Of a DNA stretch of 64,000 nt, positions 50,632 to 59,344 are shown one piece after another; within the stretch, counting starts at the first letter, position 1; each line of letters begins with the position of its first letter. The stretch is taken from contig DATKRH010000112.1 of the NCBI GenBank assembly GCA_035532295.1, forward strand, positions 3,797 to 67,796, read 5' to 3'. The stretch is from DASUBV01 sp035532295 (GTDB lineage: Bacteria; Actinomycetota; Actinomycetes; Streptosporangiales; Streptosporangiaceae). The position numbers were made by a program, and so were the translations under genes. Below the pieces are notes generated by a model. The model was not told the origin of the DNA and ran no database searches. It saw only the letters and a program-made list of their open reading frames with translations.

Positions 50632-51990
50632 TTACATTCCGGCGATCAGCTTCTCGACCCGCTCGTCCACCGAGCGGAACGGGTCCTTGCACAGCACCGT
50701 GCGCTGGGCCTGGTCGTTGAGCTTGAGGTGCACCCAGTCCACGGTGAAGTCGCGCCGCCGTTCCTGAGCCCGCCGGATGAACTCACCGCGCAGCCGCGCC
50801 CGGGTGGTCTGCGGCGGCACGGACTTCGCCTCGAAGATGTCGAGGTCCCGGCAGACCCGCTCGACCGCGCCGCGCTTTTGCAGCAGGTAGTACAGGCCGC
50901 GCCCGCGATGCACGTCGTGATAGGCGAGGTCGAGCTGAGCCACCCGGGGCGAGGACAGGGACAGGTCGTGCTTGGCGCGGTACCGCTCGATCAGCTGGTA
51001 CTTGGTCACCCAGTCGATCTCCCGCGCGACCGTGTTCAGGTCCCCGGTCTCCACCGCGCGCAGGGTCCGGCGCCACAGGTCCAGCACCCGGTCGGTGATC
51101 GGGTCCGATCCCCGGCGGTCGATGAACTCCATCGCCTTGGACAGGTACTCCTGCTGGATCTCCAGCGCGCTCACCTCGCGGCCGTTAGCCAGCCGGACCT
51201 TCCGCCGCCCGCTCATGTCGTGGCTGACATCCCTGATCGCCCGGATCGGGTTCTCCAGGGTGAGGTCGCGCATGATCGTGCCGGCCTCCACCATCCGCAG
51301 CACCAGGTCGGTCGACCCGACCTTGAGCAGCATGGTGGTCTCGCTCATGTTCGAGTCGCCGACGATGACATGCAGCCGCCGGAACCGCTCGGCATCGGCA
51401 TGCGGCTCGTCGCGGGTGTTGATGATCGGCCGGGACCTGGTGGTAGCCGACGAGACGCCCTCCCAGATGTGCTCGGCTCGCTGGCTGACGCAGTAGACCG
51501 CACCGCGGGGCGTCTGCAGCACCTTGCCCGCGCCGCAGATGATCTGCCTGGTCACCAGGAACGGGATCAGCACGTCCGCCAGCCTGCCGAACTCGCCGTG
51601 CCGGCCGACCAGGTAGTTCTCATGGCAGCCGTAGGAGTTGCCGGCCGAGTCGGTGTTGTTCTTAAACAGGTAGATGTCGCCGGCGATGCCTTCCTCGCGC
51701 AGCCGCCGGTCGGCGTCGACGAGCAGGCCCTCGAGGATCCGCTCGCCGGCCTTGTCGTGGGTGACCAGGTCGATCAGGCTGTCGCACTCCGGGGTCGCGT
51801 ACTCCGGATGGCTGCCGACGTCCAGGTACAGGCGGGCGCCGTTGCGCAGGAAGACGTTGCTGCTGCGGCCCCAGGAGACCACGCGGCGAAACAGGTATCT
51901 CGCCACCTCGTCCGGGGACAGTCGTCGCTGGCCGCGGAACGTGCACGTGACGCCGTACTCGTTCTCCAGGCCGAAGATCCGCCTGTCCAT
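50632..51990 (-). CDS. pafA: Pup-protein ligase PafA
   Basis: 452 aa. The carboxylate-amine ligase/glutamine-synthetase-like fold starts MDRRIFGLENEYGVT, where the Glu at position 9 binds magnesium. NGARLYLDVGSHPEYATPECD holds the catalytic Asp; KNNTDSAGNSYGCHENYL, NTRDEPHAD and HVIVGDSNMSE are shared with Dop. There is no Dop-specific insertion after the first motif, which distinguishes it from the paralogue at 55826. It links the C-terminal glutamate of Pup to lysines of target proteins. GGGGGGA precedes the ATG. Confidence 0.97.
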   Translation of the reverse strand: MDRRIFGLENEYGVTCTFRGQRRLSPDEVARYLFRRVVSWGRSSNVFLRNGARLYLDVGSHPEYATPECDSLIDLVTHDKAGERILEGLLVDADRRLREEGIAGDIYLFKNNTDSAGNSYGCHENYLVGRHGEFGRLADVLIPFLVTRQIICGAGKVLQTPRGAVYCVSQRAEHIWEGVSSATTRSRPIINTRDEPHADAERFRRLHVIVGDSNMSETTMLLKVGSTDLVLRMVEAGTIMRDLTLENPIRAIRDVSHDMSGRRKVRLANGREVSALEIQQEYLSKAMEFIDRRGSDPITDRVLDLWRRTLRAVETGDLNTVAREIDWVTKYQLIERYRAKHDLSLSSPRVAQLDLAYHDVHRGRGLYYLLQKRGAVERVCRDLDIFEAKSVPPQTTRARLRGEFIRRAQERRRDFTVDWVHLKLNDQAQRTVLCKDPFRSVDERVEKLIAGM

Positions 51991-52014
51991 CGGCTCAGTC
52001 CCCCCGCATTGGCG

Positions 52015-53475
52015 TCACCAGTCGACCGCGATGTACTTGGTCTCGGTGAACTCCAGCAGCCCGTCGTGGCCGCCCTCCCGGCCCAGCCCGGACTGCTTGA
52101 CTCCGCCGAACGGGGCCGCCGGATCGGATACGACACCGCGGTTGATGCCGACCATGCCAGACTCCAGGGCCTCCGCCACCTGCAGCGCGCGCCGCAGGTC
52201 GGTGCTGTACAGATAGGACACCAGGCCGTACTCGGTGGTGTTGGCCAGCGCGATGGCCTCCGACTGGTCGGCGAACCGGACGATCGGCGCGACCGGCCCG
52301 AAGATCTCCTGGCTCAGGATGCCCGCGTCGGCCGGCACGTCGTCGACCACGGTCGGCTCGTAGAAGTAGCCCGGCCGGTCCGGCGCGTGCCCGCCGAGGA
52401 TCACCCGCCCGCCGTCCCCCGCGACCCTATCCACCAGCCCGGCCACCTTGTCGCGGGTGTCGGCGTTGACCAGCGGCCCGAGCTCGACGCCGTCCTCCAG
52501 GCCAGGCCCGACCCGGACGGCCGCCAGCCGCCTGGCCAGCTTGGCCGAGAACTCCCCGGCCACGGACTCGTGGACGTAGAACCGGTTGGCGGCGGTGCAC
52601 GCCTCGCCGCCGTTGCGCATCTTGGCCACGAACGCGCCGCTGACGGCCGCGTCGATGTCGGCGTCCTCGAAGACCAGGAACGGCGCGTTGCCGCCCAGTT
52701 CCATGGAGCAGTTCGTGACGGTGTCGGCGGCGGTCTTGAGCAGCATCCGGCCGACCTCGGTCGAGCCCGTGAACGACAGCTTGCGCACCCGGGGGTCGGC
52801 CAGCATCACCTCGGTCAGCGGGCCGGGCTTGCTGGTCGGCAGCACGTTGACCACGCCGGCCGGCACGCCCGCCTCGGCCAGGATGCCGGCCACCGCCAGC
52901 GCGGTCAGCGGCGTCTCCTTGGCCGGCTTGAGCACGACCGTGCAGCCCGCGGCCAGGGCCGGCCCGATCTTGCGGGTGGCCATCGCGGCGGGGAAGTTCC
53001 AGGGCGTGATCAGGACGCTGACGCCGACCGGCTGATGCTGGACCATGATCCGGTTCGCGCCCGACGGCGCGATCGACAGCGAGCCCTCGTTGCGCACGGC
53101 CTCCTCCGCGTACCAGCGGAAGAACTCGGCCGCGTAGGCGATCTCACCGCGGGCGTCCGGCAGCGCCTTGCCGTTCTCCAGGACCATCAGCCGGGCCAGC
53201 GGCTCGGCGCGCTCGGTCATCAGCTCGAAGGCCCGCCGCAGGCACTGGCCGCGCTCGCGCGGCGGCGTGGCCGCCCAGCCGGGCAGCGCGTCATAGGCCG
53301 CGGTGACGGCATCCATGGCGTCCTGTTCGCTGGCGTCGGCTACCTCGGCGATGGGCTCCTCGGTGGCAGGGTCAATGACCGGCAGGACGCCCCGCCGCCC
53401 GGCGGACCAGTGCCCGCCGATCAGCAGCCTGGTCGGCGCGTCGACTCCCGCGATGGTTACCAGGTCGGCCGTCAC
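52015..53475 (-). CDS. Aldehyde dehydrogenase, succinate-semialdehyde dehydrogenase-like
   Basis: 486 aa from GTG with GGAGGAAAA upstream; codons further upstream are not family-like. The ALDH fold shows VLITPWNFPAAMATRKIGPALAAGCTVVLKPA, the NAD loop SFTGSTEVGR, the general base Glu in MELGGNAPFLVF, the nucleophile Cys in GGEACTAANRFYV and EIFGPVAPIVRF. The sequence style is that of GabD-type enzymes. It lies between prcA and pafA, where other actinobacteria may have unrelated genes; a role linked to the proteasome is not indicated. It could oxidise succinate semialdehyde or related aldehydes. Confidence 0.92.
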   Translation of the reverse strand: MTADLVTIAGVDAPTRLLIGGHWSAGRRGVLPVIDPATEEPIAEVADASEQDAMDAVTAAYDALPGWAATPPRERGQCLRRAFELMTERAEPLARLMVLENGKALPDARGEIAYAAEFFRWYAEEAVRNEGSLSIAPSGANRIMVQHQPVGVSVLITPWNFPAAMATRKIGPALAAGCTVVLKPAKETPLTALAVAGILAEAGVPAGVVNVLPTSKPGPLTEVMLADPRVRKLSFTGSTEVGRMLLKTAADTVTNCSMELGGNAPFLVFEDADIDAAVSGAFVAKMRNGGEACTAANRFYVHESVAGEFSAKLARRLAAVRVGPGLEDGVELGPLVNADTRDKVAGLVDRVAGDGGRVILGGHAPDRPGYFYEPTVVDDVPADAGILSQEIFGPVAPIVRFADQSEAIALANTTEYGLVSYLYSTDLRRALQVAEALESGMVGINRGVVSDPAAPFGGVKQSGLGREGGHDGLLEFTETKYIAVDW

Positions 53476-53565
53476 TTTTCCTCCATTACCCGCGCAGCCA
53501 CCCGCCGGGCCGCGCACTCCCTGACACTACATCGGCGCCTGCCGCGCCCGGCCATGCAGCCCGCG

Positions 53566-54375
53566 TCAGCCCGCGTCGGTGGTCCCGCTCTCGGTGGTCC
53601 CGCTCTCAGGGGTGTCGCTCTCAGTGGTCCCGCTCTCGGGGGTGTCGCTCTCCCGAGCGGGGCTCTCCGGAGCCGCCGACCTCGCCTCGGCGAGCACGGC
53701 ATCGAGGCGGGCGCCGGTGAGGCGCCGGAACGTGCGGTGCGACCGCGACCGGTCCAGGAGCGCGACCTCCAGCTGGGCGCCGGTGATCTCGGCGCCCCCG
53801 CCGTTGGCCTGGTCGGCGAGGGCCGCGATGGCGACCTCCATGGCCCCGCCCAGCGTCATGCCCTCGGAGTAGCGCTCCTTGAGCACCGCCGCCGCCTGCT
53901 CGGTCTGGCCGCCCATGACCAGGAAGTGATGCTCATCGCTCACGGTGCCGTCGAAGGTGATCCGGTAGATCTGATCCAGCTCGGCGCTCGCGCCGACCTC
54001 GGCGACCACGATCTCCACCTCCAGCGGCTTGACGCTCTCGGTGAAGATCGTCCCGAGCAGCTGCGCGTACCAGTTCGCGAGGCCGCGGGCGGTCACGTCC
54101 TGCCGGTCGTACTGGTACCCGGTCAGGTCGGCGTACCGCACGCCCGCCTGCCGGAGCCGCTCGAACTCGTTGTACCGGCCCGCCGCCGCAAAGGCGATCC
54201 GGTCGTACAGCTCGCTGAACTTATGCAGGGCCCGGGATGAGTTCGGTGAGACGAGCAGGATCCCGGCGTCGCAGTCGATCACGACACCGCTGCGGGCTCG
54301 CGTGATGGCCTTCCGCGCGAAGTCCGCCTTGTCCTTCATCGCCTGCTCGGGCGACACGTAGAAGGGCATCGACAC
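53566..54375 (-). CDS. prcA: Proteasome alpha subunit PrcA
   Basis: 269 aa. The GTG at 54375 gives VSMPFYVSPEQAM, equal in length to the known mycobacterial N-terminus, and lies 11 nt after AAGGA; an ATG two codons later is a fallback. Core motifs are SPEQAMKDKADFARKAITRARS, FAAAGRYNEFERLRQAGVRYAD, TGYQYDRQDVTARGLANWYAQLLGTIFTE and a Thr-free, non-catalytic fold. Alpha rings gate the core and bind the Arc/Mpa C-terminus. The last about 35 residues are an acidic Ser/Thr/Glu repeat tail made by six 15-bp units. Confidence 0.95.
   Translation of the reverse strand: MSMPFYVSPEQAMKDKADFARKAITRARSGVVIDCDAGILLVSPNSSRALHKFSELYDRIAFAAAGRYNEFERLRQAGVRYADLTGYQYDRQDVTARGLANWYAQLLGTIFTESVKPLEVEIVVAEVGASAELDQIYRITFDGTVSDEHHFLVMGGQTEQAAAVLKERYSEGMTLGGAMEVAIAALADQANGGGAEITGAQLEVALLDRSRSHRTFRRLTGARLDAVLAEARSAAPESPARESDTPESGTTESDTPESGTTESGTTDAG
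53578..53667 (-). repeat. 15-bp tandem repeat, 6 units, encoding the PrcA C-terminal tail
   Basis: Units alternate between ggtggtcccgctctc and a[gg]gggtgtcgctctc forms, encoding ESGTT and ESDTP pentads. The tail lies beyond the conserved proteasome fold. Confidence 0.9.
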
Positions 54376-54450
54376 CGCTGGCACTGTCCTTACTCGAGGT
54401 GGTCAGATCTGCATAGTCACCGGGCCGGCCGGGCCGAGTGAGATAGCGGG

Positions 54451-55311
54451 CTAGGTGGCGGGCTCCCGCAGCGGCGCCGTGGGACCATCCGGGCGGCGCA
54501 TCCGGCCGTCCACCACCGCCTGGGCGTAGGTCCCGGCCTCCTCGTCGGACAGCCGCGTGAAGCCATCGGCGGTGATGCTCGCCACCACCGGGTAGATGCG
54601 CCTGGTCACATCGGGGCCGCCGGTCGCCGAGTCGTCGTCGGCCGCGTCGTACAGCGCCTGCATGCAGGCCATCACCGTGTCGGCGACGGACATGTCGTCG
54701 CGGTAGAGCTTCTTGAGGGAGCCCCGCGCGAACACCGAGCCCGATCCGATCGAGTGGAACTTGTGCTCCTCGTACCGGCCGCCCGCCACGTCGTAGGCGA
54801 AGATCCGGCCATGCTCGCGGTCCTCGTCGTAGCCGGCGAACAGCGGCACCACCACCAGGCCCTGCATCGCGCCCATCAGGTTGGCCCGCACCAGCCCGGC
54901 CAGGCGGTTCGCCTTGCCCTCCAGCGACAGCGTCCGGCCCTCGAGCTTCTCGTAGTGCTCCAGTTCGACCTGGTAGAGGCGGACGAGATCGATGCCGATG
55001 CCCGCGACGCCGGCGATGCCGATGCAGGAGAATTCGTCGGTGCGGAACACCTTCTCGATGTCCCGCTGGGAGATCATGTTCCCGGCGGTGGCCCGCCGGT
55101 CCCCCGCCATCACCACGCCGTCGGCGCAGATCGCCGCGACGATCGTGGTGCCGTGCGGCAGGTCGGGGCCGCCGGACGGCATCCCGCCCGCGACCCCCAG
55201 CCTGGCCGGCTGCAAGGTCGGCGCGGCCATGTCGAGGAAGTCGGAGAACGACGACGTCCCCGCCGTCAGGAACGGGGCCGGCAGCCGCCGGCCGTCGGAT
55301 TCAGGGGCCAC
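54451..55311 (-). CDS. prcB: Proteasome beta subunit PrcB (with propeptide)
   Basis: 286 aa. A 54-residue propeptide ends in LPHG, and the mature protein begins at the catalytic Thr55 (TTIVAAICADGVVMAGDRRATAGNMI), with the Asp and Lys-type residues of the N-terminal-nucleophile site following. SIGSGSVFARGSLKKLY is the conserved Ser-Gly loop. AAGGA stands 7 nt before the GTG start. It forms the central peptidase rings with PrcA and degrades pupylated substrates. The upstream gap to pup (155 bp) may hold its own promoter. Confidence 0.96.
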   Translation of the reverse strand: MAPESDGRRLPAPFLTAGTSSFSDFLDMAAPTLQPARLGVAGGMPSGGPDLPHGTTIVAAICADGVVMAGDRRATAGNMISQRDIEKVFRTDEFSCIGIAGVAGIGIDLVRLYQVELEHYEKLEGRTLSLEGKANRLAGLVRANLMGAMQGLVVVPLFAGYDEDREHGRIFAYDVAGGRYEEHKFHSIGSGSVFARGSLKKLYRDDMSVADTVMACMQALYDAADDDSATGGPDVTRRIYPVVASITADGFTRLSDEEAGTYAQAVVDGRMRRPDGPTAPLREPAT

Positions 55312-55466
55312 CCGCGAGTCCTTCCGGTTAGAACGCCTGCAGTCCTGACATGACCCTACTGCTCACCCGCCCCAGCAGCCGCGCTGGCCGCGCCGCGTCG
55401 GCTATGGGAGGAATCGGCTATGAGTGAACATGCCGCCCGGCCCGCCGCCGCGCACGCCGGCCCGCG

Positions 55467-55676
55467 TCACTCGCCGCCCTTTTGCACGTAGGAGCGGACG
55501 AACTCCTCGGCGTTCTCCTCGAGGACCTCGTCGATCTCGTCGAGGATCGCGTCGACGTCATCGGTCAGCTTGTCCTGTCGCTCCTTGACGGCCTCGCCGG
55601 ACTGCGCCTCGCTCTCCTCCTCCTCCTCGGTACGCCTCGGAGCCTGCCGCTGCCCGCCGGTGTCTTTCGTCGCCAT
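55467..55676 (-). CDS. pup: Prokaryotic ubiquitin-like protein Pup (Glu-terminated)
   Basis: 69 aa from the ATG with GGAGG 7 nt upstream; a TTG two codons earlier is a weaker start. The N-terminal half is disordered and charged (QAPRRTEEEEESEAQSG), the middle is the helical segment that binds the Mpa coiled coil (LTDDVDAILDEIDEVLEENAEEFVRSYV), and the C-terminus is QKGGE. Because the last codon is GAG, Glu rather than Gln, the protein is ready for PafA without deamidation by Dop. Confidence 0.97.
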   Translation of the reverse strand: MATKDTGGQRQAPRRTEEEEESEAQSGEAVKERQDKLTDDVDAILDEIDEVLEENAEEFVRSYVQKGGE

Positions 55677-55825
55677 GCTCAAACCTCCGTGGATCCGCGG
55701 TTACCGCCCACAGTCTCAAACGCTATCCTCGCCCCGCTATGCCCGGCCCAACCCTGCCGGCCAGCATCGGTATAGATCCGCGATGTGCCGCGAAACGCGA
55801 GCCGCGGGCGGACCGCGAGCGCGCG

Positions 55826-57343
55826 TCAGTCCCGCCCGGTCAGGGCCGATACCAGGTCAGTGGCCGTGCGGCACCGGTCCAGCAGGGCACCCACGTGTGC
55901 CTTCGTGCCGCGCAGGGGCTCCAGCGTCGGCACTCGCTGCAGGGACTCGCGGCCCGGAATGTCGAAAATGACCGAGTCCCAGGACGCGGCGGCCACGGCC
56001 TCCGGGTACTGCCGCAGGCACCGGCCGCGGAAGAACGCGCGGGTGTCCTCCGGCGGCTCCAGCATCGCCCGCTCGATCGCCGGCTCGTCCAGCAGCCGGC
56101 TCATCCGGCCGCGCGCCGCCAGCCGGTTGTACAGGCCGCGGTCGGCGCGGACATCGGAGTACTGCAGGTCGACGAGCTGCAGCCGCGGATGATTCCAGGC
56201 CAGGCCGTCCCGCGACCGGTAGCCCTCGAGGATCTCCAGCTTGGTCACCCAGTCGAGCTCGCGGGCGGTCTGCATCGGGTCCTCGGCCAGCCGGGACAGC
56301 ACGCTCTCCCAGCGGTCCAGGACGTCCGCGGTCGCCTCGTCGACATCGGCGCCGTACTTGTCCTCGGTGTACTTGCGCGCCAGTTCCAGGTACTCCATCT
56401 GCAGCTGGACGGCGGTCATCCGGCGGCCATCGCGCAGCGGGACCAGGTGGCGGCAGGACGGGTCATGCGAGATTGCCCGCAGCTCGGCCACCGGCGTCTC
56501 CACCGACAGGTCGGTCGCCAGGAACCGGTCCTCGATCATCGCGAGCACCAGCGCGGTGGTGCCGAGCTTGAGGTAGGTGGAGACCTCGCTCATGTTGGCG
56601 TCGCCGATGATGACGTGCAGCCGCCGGTACTTGTCCGGGTCCGCGTGCGGCTCGTCGCGGGTGTTGATGATCGGCCGCTTGAGCGTGGTCTCCAGGCCGA
56701 CCTCGACCTCGAAGAAATCGGCCCGCTGGCTGATCTGGAAGCCCTCGTCCCGGCCGTCGGCGCCCCGGCCGACCCGCCCGGCCCCGCAGACCACCTGCCG
56801 GGAGATGAAGAACGGCGTCAGGTACCTGACGATGTCCGCGAACGGGGTCGCGCGATTCATCAGGTAGTTCTCGTGACAGCCGTACGATGCGCCCTTGTTG
56901 TCGGTGTTGTTCTTATATAGCTGGATGGCCGGGCCGCCCGGCATCGACGCCGCCTTGGCGGCTGCCTCGGCCATCACCCGCTCGCCGGCCTTGTCCCAGA
57001 GCACCGCGTCCAGCGGGTTCGTGCACTCCGGCGCGGAGTACTCGGGGTGCGCGTGATCCACGTACAGCCGCGCCCCGTTGGTGAGGATGACATTGGCCAG
57101 GCCCAGGTCCTCGTCCGTGAGCTGGGAGGAGTCGGCCGCCTCCCGGGCCAGGTCGAAGCCGCGCGCGTCGCGCAGCGGGTTCTCCTCCTCGAAGTCCCAC
57201 CGGGCGCGACGGGCCCGCGCGGCGGTCGCGGCCTGATAGGCATTGACCACCTGCGACGAGCTGACCATCGCGTTCGCCCCAGGCTGGCCGGGCACGGATA
57301 TCCCGTACTCGGTCTCGATGCCCATCACCCGGCGCACGCTCAT
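55826..57343 (-). CDS. dop: Depupylase/deamidase Dop
   Basis: 505 aa. It shares the PafA fold (MGIETEYGIS, NGARLYVDHAHPEYSAPECTNP, KNNTDNKGASYGCHENYL, NTRDEPHADPDKYRRLHVIIGDANMSE). The Dop-specific loop RARRARWDFEEENPLRDARGFDL after the first strand is present. It removes Pup from substrates; the deamidase activity needed for Gln-ending Pup is redundant here. There is no ribosome site: a TAGGCT hexamer ends 7 nt before the ATG, suggesting a leaderless mRNA. Confidence 0.96.
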   Translation of the reverse strand: MSVRRVMGIETEYGISVPGQPGANAMVSSSQVVNAYQAATAARARRARWDFEEENPLRDARGFDLAREAADSSQLTDEDLGLANVILTNGARLYVDHAHPEYSAPECTNPLDAVLWDKAGERVMAEAAAKAASMPGGPAIQLYKNNTDNKGASYGCHENYLMNRATPFADIVRYLTPFFISRQVVCGAGRVGRGADGRDEGFQISQRADFFEVEVGLETTLKRPIINTRDEPHADPDKYRRLHVIIGDANMSEVSTYLKLGTTALVLAMIEDRFLATDLSVETPVAELRAISHDPSCRHLVPLRDGRRMTAVQLQMEYLELARKYTEDKYGADVDEATADVLDRWESVLSRLAEDPMQTARELDWVTKLEILEGYRSRDGLAWNHPRLQLVDLQYSDVRADRGLYNRLAARGRMSRLLDEPAIERAMLEPPEDTRAFFRGRCLRQYPEAVAAASWDSVIFDIPGRESLQRVPTLEPLRGTKAHVGALLDRCRTATDLVSALTGRD

Positions 57344-57350
57344 GCTAAAG

Positions 57351-57356
57351 AGCCTA
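57351..57356 (-). promoter_or_regulatory. -10 hexamer TAGGCT of a probable leaderless dop promoter
   Basis: TAGGCT on the minus strand, exactly 7 nt before the dop ATG, without a Shine-Dalgarno in between. The same hexamer and spacing precede the RecB-like gene. There is no clear -35 element. Confidence 0.55.
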
Positions 57357-57415
57357 GTGCCGGATTAGCCGCCGCACGCACGCGCCGCCCTCGCCACGCC
57401 GCGTTACCAGCCCGG

Positions 57416-59209
57416 CTACAGGTACTGGCCAGTGTTCGCGACGGTGTCGATGGAGCGCCCGGCCTCGGTCCCGTGCTTGCCGGAGACCAGCGTCCTGATG
57501 TAGACGATCCGCTCGCCCTTCTTGCCCGAGATCCGCGCCCAGTCGTCAGGATTAGTCGTGTTCGGCAGGTCCTCGTTCTCGCTGAACTCGTCCACGCAGG
57601 CGGCCAGCAGGTGGGCCACGCGCAGGCCCTTCTGGCCCGTCTCCAGGAACTCCTTGATGGCCATCTTCTTCGCGCGGTCGACGATGTTCTGGATCATCGC
57701 GCCGGAGTTGAAGTCCTTGAAGTAGAGCACTTCCTTGTCACCGTTGGCGTAGGTGACCTCCAGGAACCGGTTCTCCTCCGTCTCGGAGTACATCCGCTCG
57801 ACGACCCGCTGGATCATCTCGTCCACCGTCGCAGCCGCCGAGCCGCCGTGCTCGGCCAGGTCGTCGGGGTGCAGCGGCAGGCCGGTCAGGACGTACTTGG
57901 TGAAGATGTCCTTGGCGGCCTCCGCGTCCGGCCGCTCGATCTTGATCTTGACGTCCAGGCGGCCGGGCCGCAGGATCGCCGGGTCGATCATGTCCTCGCG
58001 GTTGGACGCGCCGATGACGATGACGTTCTCCAGGCCCTCGACGCCATCGATCTCGCTCAGCAACTGCGGCACGATCGTGTTCTCCACATCGCTGGAGACG
58101 CCTGAGCCGCGGGTCCGGAAGATCGAGTCCATCTCGTCGAAGAACACGATGACCGGCATGCCCTCGCTGGCCTTCTCCCGGGCCCGCTGGAAGACCAGCC
58201 GGATGTGCCGCTCCGTCTCGCCGACGTACTTGTTCAGCAGCTCGGGGCCCTTGATGTTGAGGAAGAAGCTCCGGCGCTCCCGGGCCGGACCGTCCGGGCC
58301 GTCGTTCGCGCTCTGCCCCGTGCGCTCCGCCACCTGCTTAGCCAGCGAGTTGGCGACCGCCTTGGCGATCAGGGTCTTCCCGCAGCCGGGCGGGCCGTAG
58401 AGCAGCACGCCCTTCGGCGGCCGCAGCTGGTGCTCCTTGAACAGGTCCGCGTGCAGGTACGGCAGCTCGATGGCGTCCCGGATCTGCTCGATCTGCGGGC
58501 CGAGCCCGCCGATCTCCTTGTAGGAGATGTCCGGCACTTCCTCGAGGATGAGCTCCTCGACCTCGGCCTTCGGGATGCGCTCGTACACGTACCCCGACCG
58601 CGGCTCCAGCAGCAGCGAGTCGCCCGCGCGCAGCTTCTGCTCGCGCAGCGGCTCGGCCAGCCTCGCTATTCGCTCCTCGTCCGCGTGCGAGATCACCAGC
58701 GCCCGGTCGCCGCCGTCGAGGACCTCCTTGAGCATGACGACCTCACCGATCGTCTCGTAGCCCTGGGCGATCACGACGTTGAGGGCCTCGTTGAGCACGA
58801 CCTCCTGGCCGGGCCGCAGCTCGTCCAGGTCGATGCTCGGGCTCACGCTGACGCGCATCTTGCGTCCGCCGGTGAACACGTCCGCCGTGCCATCCTGCGC
58901 CGCCTGCAGGAAGACGCCGAACCCGCTCGGCGGCTGCGCGAGCCGGTCCACCTCCTCCTTGAGCGCCACGATCTGGTCACGCGCGTCCCTGAGGGTTCCG
59001 GTGAGCCGTTCGTTCTGGCCCGTAACGGCGGCCATGCTCGTCTGCGCCTCGCGCAGGCGATCCTCGAGCAGCCTTGCCTGCCGCGGAGAATCAGCGAGCC
59101 TGCCGCGCAGTGCTGTGACCTCCTCCTCAAGGAAGGAGATCTTCGTGGTCAGGACTTTGACCTCGTCGTCATACCGCCCGCTGCGAGCGCTGTCGTCACG
59201 AGAGCCCAT
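57416..59209 (-). CDS. arc: Proteasome-associated AAA ATPase Arc/Mpa
   Basis: 597 aa from the ATG giving MGSRDDSARSGRYDDEVK, which follows GGAGGGGG. The N-terminal coiled coil (about 10-90, ending ARDQIVALKEEVDRLAQPPSGFGVFL) recruits Pup; two OB domains follow (to about 235). The AAA module has Walker A GPPGCGKT, Walker B VIVFFDEMDSIF, an arginine finger region (AILRPGRLDVKIKI) and the C-terminal TGQYL motif that opens the alpha ring of the proteasome. It unfolds pupylated proteins. Confidence 0.96.
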   Translation of the reverse strand: MGSRDDSARSGRYDDEVKVLTTKISFLEEEVTALRGRLADSPRQARLLEDRLREAQTSMAAVTGQNERLTGTLRDARDQIVALKEEVDRLAQPPSGFGVFLQAAQDGTADVFTGGRKMRVSVSPSIDLDELRPGQEVVLNEALNVVIAQGYETIGEVVMLKEVLDGGDRALVISHADEERIARLAEPLREQKLRAGDSLLLEPRSGYVYERIPKAEVEELILEEVPDISYKEIGGLGPQIEQIRDAIELPYLHADLFKEHQLRPPKGVLLYGPPGCGKTLIAKAVANSLAKQVAERTGQSANDGPDGPARERRSFFLNIKGPELLNKYVGETERHIRLVFQRAREKASEGMPVIVFFDEMDSIFRTRGSGVSSDVENTIVPQLLSEIDGVEGLENVIVIGASNREDMIDPAILRPGRLDVKIKIERPDAEAAKDIFTKYVLTGLPLHPDDLAEHGGSAAATVDEMIQRVVERMYSETEENRFLEVTYANGDKEVLYFKDFNSGAMIQNIVDRAKKMAIKEFLETGQKGLRVAHLLAACVDEFSENEDLPNTTNPDDWARISGKKGERIVYIRTLVSGKHGTEAGRSIDTVANTGQYL

Positions 59210-59245
59210 GCCCCTCACCCCCTCCAGGAGAGCCGACTTACCTAG

Positions 59246-59273
59246 ACCCTACCTATCCAGGGTCGTTCCGTAA
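59246..59273 (-). promoter_or_regulatory. Possible arc promoter
   Basis: Minus-strand TTACGG (complement of 59268-59273), a 16-bp spacer and TAGGGT (complement of 59246-59251), about 37 nt before the arc start, in the 135-bp gap after the trmI stop. The match is moderate. Confidence 0.3.
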
Positions 59274-59344
59274 CCTTGCGGCAGTCCCGACTCTAGGTCT
59301 CTGAGTCACGATCCGGGAACAGCGCCACCGCGTAACCGAGTCTG

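Noticed and set aside
50509..54240. A very long plus-strand open frame (over 1200 codons) across pafA, the aldehyde dehydrogenase and prcA
   Set aside because: It is antisense to three well-conserved genes, rich in His/Arg/Gly/Pro and without domains; high-GC codon bias creates such open antisense frames.
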